From a bacterium (GTDB lineage: Bacteria > SZUA-79 > Acidulodesulfobacterales > Acidulodesulfobacteraceae): DNA of 10,475 nucleotides. The translations under genes were made by a program, and so were the position numbers. The stretch covers positions 1 through 10,475 of the forward strand of contig JAJZJD010000035.1 of assembly GCA_021828445.1 (NCBI GenBank). Direction: 5' to 3'. The notes under the pieces were generated by a model that was given only the letters and a program-made list of their open reading frames with translations, made no database searches and had not been told where the DNA came from. Position 1 is the stretch's first letter. Every line of letters begins with the position of its first letter. Shown one piece after another: positions 6,458 through 10,475 of this stretch.

Positions 6458-8536
6458 ATGAAGACGGCGGTTTATTTTTGCAGCTGCGGTACGAATATAT
6501 CGGATAAAATCGACCCCAGAACCGTGGAAGATGCCGTTAAAAAGAGCAACGCTGATGTTATCTTTAAAACTGCCGGTTTTTTATGTTCGGAAGACGGCAA
6601 GGAATTTTTAAGGAAAGATATTATTGATAACGGCATAGAAGCCGTCGTAATTCCTGCATGTTCTCCAAGGGACCACGAAAAGACCTTTATGAACGTTTTA
6701 TCGGCGGCCGGTGTTAATCCCTATATGATGCAGATGGTCAACATAAGGGAGCAGATTGCGTGGGTTACGGAAGACAAGGAAAAAGCAGCAGCGAAGGCTA
6801 TAAATTACATTAATGCCGCTATATCGAGGGTAATGCTTCAGGAGCCTTTAGAAAAACGGGAAATAGACATCTGTTCCGACGCCGTCGTGGTAGGGGCGGG
6901 TCCGGCGGGGCTTAAGGCGGCTTTAAGCTTAGCCGAAGCAGGAAGAAAAGTAACTGTGGTTGAAAAGTCGCCGACAATAGGCGGGCTTCCGGTCAGGTAC
7001 GAAGAAATATTTCCGAATATGGAATGCGGACCGTGCATGCTGGAGCCTATTATGGGCGAAGCCCTTCACGGAAACGCATCCGGTAACATCGAATTTCTAA
7101 CGCTGTCGGAAATAGAAGGCGTCGTCGGTTCTTACGGAAACTTTACCGTAAAAATCAGACGCAGTCCCCGTTACGTGGATACGGAAAAATGTATAGGATG
7201 CGCGGAGTGTATCGCGCCGTGTCCTGTGTCGTCCAAAAACCCTTTTAACTGCGGAATGAATGATAGAAAAGCAATAGATTTTTCATTTGCGGGAGCTTTG
7301 CCTAACGTTCCTTATGTAAACGCAGGAGTGTGCCTGAGGTTTAACGGCGGAGAAGGCGGCGGCAAAGAAAATGCCGGCGATGCCGGCGACAACGGCGACA
7401 ACGAAAACGCCGGTTTATGCAGATTGTGCATAGACGCCTGTCCCGTCGGCGAAGAAGCTTTTAAATTCGGCGAAAAAGAGGAAATTCTAGAAAGAAACGC
7501 CGGAAGCATCATACTGGCAACCGGTTCGTCGTTATACGACTGCCGGAATATTCCTTCTTTAGGCTACGCTAAAATACCTGACGTTTATAACAGCATAGAG
7601 TTCGAAAGAATGCTTGCATCAAACGGTCCGACGGAAGGAAGCATTAAAACGGCGGACGGCGGGGAGCCGCAATCTTTTGCAATAGTCCACTGCGTAGGAA
7701 GCCTCGATAAGAACCATAAAGATTACTGTTCCGGTATCTGCTGCGAATATGCTTTTAAATTTAATCATATCATAAGAAATAAAATACCCTCTGCCAAGAT
7801 ATATCATTTGTACAAAGAAATGGTAATTCCCGGAAAAGAAAGCGGAGGTCTTTACGAACACGCTGTTGAAGATAAAAATACCGTTTTTATTAGGGTAAGC
7901 GATATAAACGGCATGACGGTCAAAGAAGAAGGTAATAAGGAAGGGGAAGGGGGCAAAAAAATTGTTTCGTACGGGTTGCTCCGCTCTGCCCGAAACAGCG
8001 ACCATTACTGCGCTTCCGGCGATAACGGAAATATATCGGTAGATTTAGTAATTTTATGTCCCGCCGTGGTTCCGGGAAAAGATATGGACAAATTAGCCGG
8101 AATACTGGAAGTCGTCAAAGATAAAAACGGATTTTTCGAGGAACTGCACGGAAGAACCGATGCTGGCAGAAGCAAGATAAAAGGAGTATATCTTGCGGGA
8201 ACCTGCCATTCGCCTATGGATATAAAAGAGGCGATGAGCGAAGGCATGGCGGCGGTAGGATACGTTCTTTCGGGGCTTGTAGTCGGAAGAAAGCTGTCTA
8301 TAGACCCGCTCTCGGCCGTCGTAAATCAGGACATATGTTCCGGGTGCAAAGTGTGTATAGGCGTATGCCCTTATAAAGCGGTATCTTTCGACGAAGAAAA
8401 GGGGTCGTCTTCAGTAAACGAACTGCTTTGCCAGGGATGCGGAACCTGCGTTGCCGCCTGCCCGTCTTCGGCTATAAAAGCAAACCAGTTCACGAACGAA
8501 GAGATATTTGCGGAAATAGGAATTATGACGGCATAA
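6458..8536 (+). CDS. hdrA: Heterodisulfide reductase subunit A-like flavoprotein (HdrA)
   Basis: The 692-residue FAD/iron-sulfur protein is the presumed electron-bifurcating core. The N-terminal domain has CSCGTN (C8, C10), GFLC (C43) and ACSPRDHEKTF (C68), followed by the HdrA-typical NIREQ. The FAD Rossmann motif is GAGPAG at 146-151, with VVEKSPTIGG at 167-176. ECGPCMLEP (C190, C193) is the HdrA-specific cysteine pair. An inserted ferredoxin region has CIGCAECIAPCP (C245-C255) and C292/C321-C324-C328. CSGICC and a C-terminal double ferredoxin follow (C627-C637 and C658-C668). A Gly/Asn/Asp-rich insertion at 296-319 interrupts the second inner cluster motif. The start at 6458 follows AAAGGAGG at 6444-6451; an upstream in-frame ATG at 6407 overlaps the protease gene and is less likely. 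hdrB and hdrC are absent here. Confidence 0.95.
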   Translation: MKTAVYFCSCGTNISDKIDPRTVEDAVKKSNADVIFKTAGFLCSEDGKEFLRKDIIDNGIEAVVIPACSPRDHEKTFMNVLSAAGVNPYMMQMVNIREQIAWVTEDKEKAAAKAINYINAAISRVMLQEPLEKREIDICSDAVVVGAGPAGLKAALSLAEAGRKVTVVEKSPTIGGLPVRYEEIFPNMECGPCMLEPIMGEALHGNASGNIEFLTLSEIEGVVGSYGNFTVKIRRSPRYVDTEKCIGCAECIAPCPVSSKNPFNCGMNDRKAIDFSFAGALPNVPYVNAGVCLRFNGGEGGGKENAGDAGDNGDNENAGLCRLCIDACPVGEEAFKFGEKEEILERNAGSIILATGSSLYDCRNIPSLGYAKIPDVYNSIEFERMLASNGPTEGSIKTADGGEPQSFAIVHCVGSLDKNHKDYCSGICCEYAFKFNHIIRNKIPSAKIYHLYKEMVIPGKESGGLYEHAVEDKNTVFIRVSDINGMTVKEEGNKEGEGGKKIVSYGLLRSARNSDHYCASGDNGNISVDLVILCPAVVPGKDMDKLAGILEVVKDKNGFFEELHGRTDAGRSKIKGVYLAGTCHSPMDIKEAMSEGMAAVGYVLSGLVVGRKLSIDPLSAVVNQDICSGCKVCIGVCPYKAVSFDEEKGSSSVNELLCQGCGTCVAACPSSAIKANQFTNEEIFAEIGIMTA

Positions 8537-8599
8537 ATATAAATTTATCTTAACTAACCGTTAGAAACTATGAAAATTACTTTAACATAATAATAAATA

Positions 8600-8627
8600 C
8601 CGGATTTCCGCTTATGCGGGAATGACA
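8600..8627. repeat. REP-like palindromic element abutting the mvhD ribosome site
   Basis: ccggatttccgcttatgcgg, continuing gaatgaca, forms a stem tttccgc/gcgggaa (one G-T wobble) with a ttat loop. It resembles a type of short palindrome dispersed in many proteobacterial genomes. The Shine-Dalgarno AGGAGGTG starts two bases later, so the hairpin sits right beside the ribosome site. A related copy in reverse orientation is at 9357-9383. Confidence 0.7.
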
Positions 8628-8643
8628 CAGGAGGTGTATAACC

Positions 8644-9120
8644 ATGCAAAGTTCCGTTCCGGCAAACGAAGAAAAATTGGATAATGTTAAGGATATCAAA
8701 AAAGAAATTAATCTGAAAGATTTCGAGCCTAAAATAATAGGTTTTTTATGCAACTGGTGTTCGTATGCAGGGGCAGATAAGGCGGGTTCCGCCCAAAAAC
8801 CTTATTCCCCGAACGTCAATGTAATTAAAGTTATGTGCAGCGGAAGAATAGACCCCCAGTTTATTCTGAAAGCTTTTGAAAAAGGGGCTGACGGGGTTAT
8901 GATTCTTGCCTGCCATCCCGGAGACTGCCATTACAAAGAAGGAAACTACAGGGCGGTCCAGAGGCACAGGCTCTTACTGCGCCTGCTCGGACAGTTCGGC
9001 ATAGAGAAAGAAAGGTGCCGTTTCGACTACGTATCGGCCGGCGAAGGCGACAGGTTCGTTGCCATAATAAACGAAACCGTGGAAACGGTTAAAAAATTAG
9101 GTCCGTTAAAAAAAGTATAA
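8644..9120 (+). CDS. mvhD: Methyl-viologen-reducing hydrogenase delta subunit, MvhD-like
   Basis: The 158-residue iron-sulfur protein links the hydrogenase to HdrA. The family core is complete: FLCNWCSYAGAD (C36, C39), VMCSGRIDP (C65), a FEKGADGVMILACHPGDCHY segment (C90, C95), GNYRAVQRH and a C-terminal SAGEGDRF. Five conserved cysteines are present, enough for the [2Fe-2S] cluster of MvhD. C125 is additional. About 25 charged residues precede the usual start of the domain, a modest N-terminal extension. AGGAGGTG at 8629-8636 supports the start. It is separated from hdrA by 107 bp containing a palindrome and is last in the cluster. In other organisms mvhD often precedes mvhG/mvhA, so the order here is rearranged. 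Confidence 0.94.
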   Translation: MQSSVPANEEKLDNVKDIKKEINLKDFEPKIIGFLCNWCSYAGADKAGSAQKPYSPNVNVIKVMCSGRIDPQFILKAFEKGADGVMILACHPGDCHYKEGNYRAVQRHRLLLRLLGQFGIEKERCRFDYVSAGEGDRFVAIINETVETVKKLGPLKKV

Positions 9121-9179
9121 AATAAATACTGTAATAAATCCAACATATTTGTTATTGCATTTATTCCATAATCAGATGC

Positions 9180-9219
9180 CGCCAACTTAATTCACAATAA
9201 TATGTCAACTAAGTTGGCG
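9180..9219. terminator. 10-bp inverted repeat downstream of mvhD
   Basis: cgccaactta (9180-9189) pairs perfectly with taagttggcg (9210-9219) across a 20-nt loop. It is 60 bp beyond the mvhD stop and could end the hydrogenase transcript. No T-run follows, so it is not a classical intrinsic terminator; a protein-binding operator is the alternative. Confidence 0.4.
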
Positions 9220-9304
9220 CCGCAGCCGTCTCCGCAATATGGGCGGCCCCCGCAAAAAGCCTTAATTCTATTAAACAACGCCCTTTTACGTTTAATTTAT
9301 CAAA

Positions 9305-9321
9305 CTGGCACATAAGTTGCT
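9305..9321 (+). promoter_or_regulatory. Putative sigma-54 (-24/-12) promoter
   Basis: CTGGCACATAAGTTGCT matches YTGGCACGN4TTGCW except for one base, and GG (9307-9308) and GC (9319-9320) are 12 bp apart. Transcription would start near 9332 and run into the gene remnants at 9474-9790 and then the PAS gene at 9836. It may be the surviving promoter of a lost gene. Confidence 0.6.
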
Positions 9322-9356
9322 TTCCTATACTTATATATTAAATATCTAATGTGTTT

Positions 9357-9383
9357 GGTGCCATTCCCGCGTAAGCGGGCAAG
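9357..9383. repeat. REP-like palindromic element, reverse orientation
   Basis: gccattcccgcgtaagcggg has a perfect cccgc (9366-9370) / gcggg (9375-9379) stem with a gtaa loop. It matches the reverse complement of the 8600-8627 element across gtgccattcccgc-taagcgg with small differences. Confidence 0.7.
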
Positions 9384-9389
9384 TTTTAA

Positions 9390-9411
9390 AGCCGCAGGCA
9401 TTCAGGCGGCT
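9390..9411. repeat. Short stem-loop
   Basis: agccgc (9390-9395) pairs with gcggct (9406-9411) around a 10-nt loop. It lies 10 bp after the REP-like palindrome and may be part of the same composite element. There is no T-run, so termination is not implied. Confidence 0.4.
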
Positions 9412-9473
9412 CATCCGGAGTTATTTAGCATTAGAATTTATAAATAGTTTCTATTGTAAGATTAATGGATTAA

Positions 9474-9653
9474 ACAGAAATAGAGGAGAAAATTATTAAT
9501 GACCCCGTAGGACTGGCGCTGGCAAGAAATACCGATAACGTCATTATTCAAACTTATCCGAGAGATACCGGCGAAATAATCAACGATATAGCCGTACCCG
9601 TTTTTATAGATTCCAGACATTGGGGCGCGGTAAGAATAGGGTTGAGAGCATAA
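9474..9653 (+). pseudogene. 3'-terminal remnant of a chemotaxis/Cache-PAS-type sensor gene
   Basis: An open frame of 59 codons with no start codon ends at TAA 9651-9653. From 9501 it reads NDPVGLALARNT, then QTYPRDTGE, then DSRHWGAVRIGL. This is the conserved block of methyl-accepting chemotaxis proteins usually written ARN--P-LLQTY-RDTGE-M-DLS-PIYV-GRHWG--RIGY. In some family members this block sits at the extreme C-terminus, which fits the stop codon right after RIGLRA. The frame is closed by TAA at 9471-9473, and no upstream domain is found in the neighbouring sequence, so the gene has lost its 5' part. It is unrelated in position to the intact MCP at 1512. Confidence 0.75.
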
Positions 9654-9691
9654 GCATGGGTATCTGGCAATAAAAATAAAATTAATTTTAA

Positions 9692-9790
9692 GGGATAATA
9701 TGCGGATTATCGGCGGTTTATACTGGACTCGCGCAGGTTTTGAACGAAGTTTACGGAAGAACGGTGTGTCCGCTCGGAACTGTAAAATAG
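9692..9790 (+). pseudogene. C-terminal remnant of a YaaH/SatP-type acetate transporter
   Basis: The 32 codons before TAG 9788-9790 read [20 protein letters not shown] and then [12 protein letters not shown]. From memory, the end of E. coli SatP (YaaH) is GLICGASAIYLAMGEVLNEQ then FGRTVLPIG, a clear residue-by-residue match including the last membrane helix and the GRTV-P-G tail. A stop (TAA 9689-9691) directly precedes the fragment and no other YaaH segment, such as NPAPLGL, is visible upstream. It is a decayed 3' end of a succinate-acetate/proton symporter gene (GPR1/FUN34/YaaH family). Confidence 0.75.
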
Positions 9791-9835
9791 CAGTATTTTT
9801 CATTTTTGAATAATTCATAGTTTATAGGAGCTTTT

Positions 9836-10354
9836 ATGGCAGACAATCAGGCGGTTTCATATTTTAAATCCTCCGGTGATTCATTAAATGTTAATAACGT
9901 CCTTCGGACTATATTAGACAACCCCCTTGTGGGAATAATATTAACTAATAATAGAAAAATAGTCCATGCCAATAAAAAAATGGCGGAAATGTTCGGATAT
10001 GATAAGCCTGAAGAGATGACGGGCAAATCTACCAGAATAATTTATCGTTCCGACGAAGATTTTAATGAAATAGGCAAAAACATATACTCAAGCTTAAATA
10101 AAGGCAAAGAAGCGAGATTTGAGATGCTTGCGAAAAGAAAGGACGGCTCCGAATTCTGGTGCCTGTTGTCAGGAAAATCGGCCAATCCCGATGAAGCGGA
10201 CAACGCCGATTCAGTCTGGATATTTCAGGATATAGACGAATTTAAAAAGCAGAAGGAAATGCTTGAGTCTAATATTTACAGGGCTATTTTGGATAATTCG
10301 CTCGTAGGCATAGTGCTTTTGCAGAAAAGGCGCATAATCTCGGCCAATTGTTAA
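9836..10354 (+). CDS. PAS-domain protein, truncated in its second PAS domain
   Basis: The 172-residue product has one complete PAS/PAC domain at about residues 22-140: ILDNPLVGIILTNNRKIVHA, NKKMAEMFGY, then RKDGSEFWCLLSG and VWIFQDIDEFK. A second PAS starts at about 146. Its YRAILDNSLVGIVLLQKRRI and ISAN repeat the first domain's opening, and it is then cut by TAA at 10352. The stop falls right after the conserved A-N pair, where the first domain continues with KKMAEMFGY. No continuation is visible in the other forward frames up to 10475. Full-length relatives usually carry an output domain (GGDEF, kinase or MCP), which is missing, so this is probably a broken sensor gene. AGGAG at 9826-9830 supports the start. 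Ligand or cofactor binding cannot be told. Confidence 0.85.
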   Translation: MADNQAVSYFKSSGDSLNVNNVLRTILDNPLVGIILTNNRKIVHANKKMAEMFGYDKPEEMTGKSTRIIYRSDEDFNEIGKNIYSSLNKGKEARFEMLAKRKDGSEFWCLLSGKSANPDEADNADSVWIFQDIDEFKKQKEMLESNIYRAILDNSLVGIVLLQKRRIISANC

Positions 10355-10426
10355 TGTTAATATAATTTCCTCAGGGAAAGAGCGTTTAAATTCCCCAGTA
10401 TTTTAGTGTAAAATAACTCCTATTAA

Positions 10427-10467
10427 ATTTGTATTTTAAATGTAAATAATAAAATTAAAATACAAAT
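10427..10467. repeat. 13-bp AT-rich inverted repeat at the window end
   Basis: atttgtattttaa (10427-10439) pairs perfectly with ttaaaatacaaat (10455-10467) around a 15-nt loop. It contains only one G-C pair, so it would make a weak RNA hairpin. It could be an operator, but in such AT-rich DNA chance is possible. Nothing else is recognisable between 10355 and 10475. Confidence 0.5.
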
Positions 10468-10475
10468 AATAAAAT

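Larger units (their letters stand above)
9121..9473. other. Intergenic region with palindromes and a promoter, no supportable gene
   Basis: This 353-bp stretch holds an inverted repeat (9180-9219), a short GC-richer island (9216-9257), a sigma-54-like promoter (9305-9321), a REP-like palindrome (9357-9383) and a second stem-loop (9390-9411). A 34-codon reverse frame at 9209-9313 and a forward frame across the same island are open, but I recognise neither. Confidence 0.6.

Noticed and set aside
9209..9313. 34-codon reverse ORF in a GC-richer island
   Set aside because: It is short, lacks a ribosome site, has no recognised motif and overlaps an inverted repeat. It could be a remnant, but I cannot support it.
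9462..9818. 118-codon reverse-strand frame across the remnants
   Set aside because: It lies opposite two forward fragments with clear family motifs (MCP-type and YaaH), and its own translation shows no recognisable domain.

Overview
The window is bacterial. Its coding regions have moderate GC and its spacers are extremely AT-rich and full of tandem repeats. Most genes have clear Shine-Dalgarno sites, all convincing genes lie on the + strand, and two sites match sigma-54 (-24/-12) promoters. A heterodisulfide-reductase-linked [NiFe] hydrogenase next to chemoreceptor and PAS sensor genes suggests a motile or signalling-rich anaerobe. Deltaproteobacterial-type lineages, including sulfate reducers, are my best guess from gene content; no taxonomic marker is present.

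Layout. 4-396: coiled-coil repeat protein with a C-terminal membrane anchor, possibly cut by the window edge. 458-847: DUF488/YeaO-family protein. 848-1511: gene-free AT-rich spacer with several short repeats, a sigma-54-like promoter and a duplicated sigma-70-like -35 block. 1512-2855: methyl-accepting chemotaxis protein. 2856-3078: spacer with a 75-bp duplication and a small palindrome. 3079-9120: hydrogenase/HdrA cluster. 9121-9835: decayed spacer with a sigma-54-like promoter, palindromes and the 3' ends of two lost genes (an MCP-type protein and a YaaH/SatP acetate transporter). 9836-10354: PAS protein that stops early in its second PAS domain. The last 120 bases are AT-rich with one inverted repeat.

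The central system has the order mvhG-like small subunit, mvhA-like large subunit, HyaD/HycI-type maturation protease, hdrA, mvhD. These are the expected parts of a group 3c hydrogenase module. H2 is oxidised at the NiFe site of the large subunit, electrons pass through the FeS clusters of the small subunit, MvhD carries them on, and the FAD of HdrA is the presumed bifurcation site. The protease would trim the large-subunit C-terminus after nickel insertion. No hdrB or hdrC is present here, so the second electron acceptor must be encoded elsewhere or differ from the classical one. Local oddities are an AT minisatellite between the small- and large-subunit genes, a charged insertion in the protease, a Gly/Asn/Asp insertion in HdrA, and palindromic elements just upstream of mvhG and mvhD.

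I found no CRISPR array, intact transposon, tRNA or rRNA. I see no clearly new multi-gene system. The most unusual material is the repeat architecture and the gene remnants.
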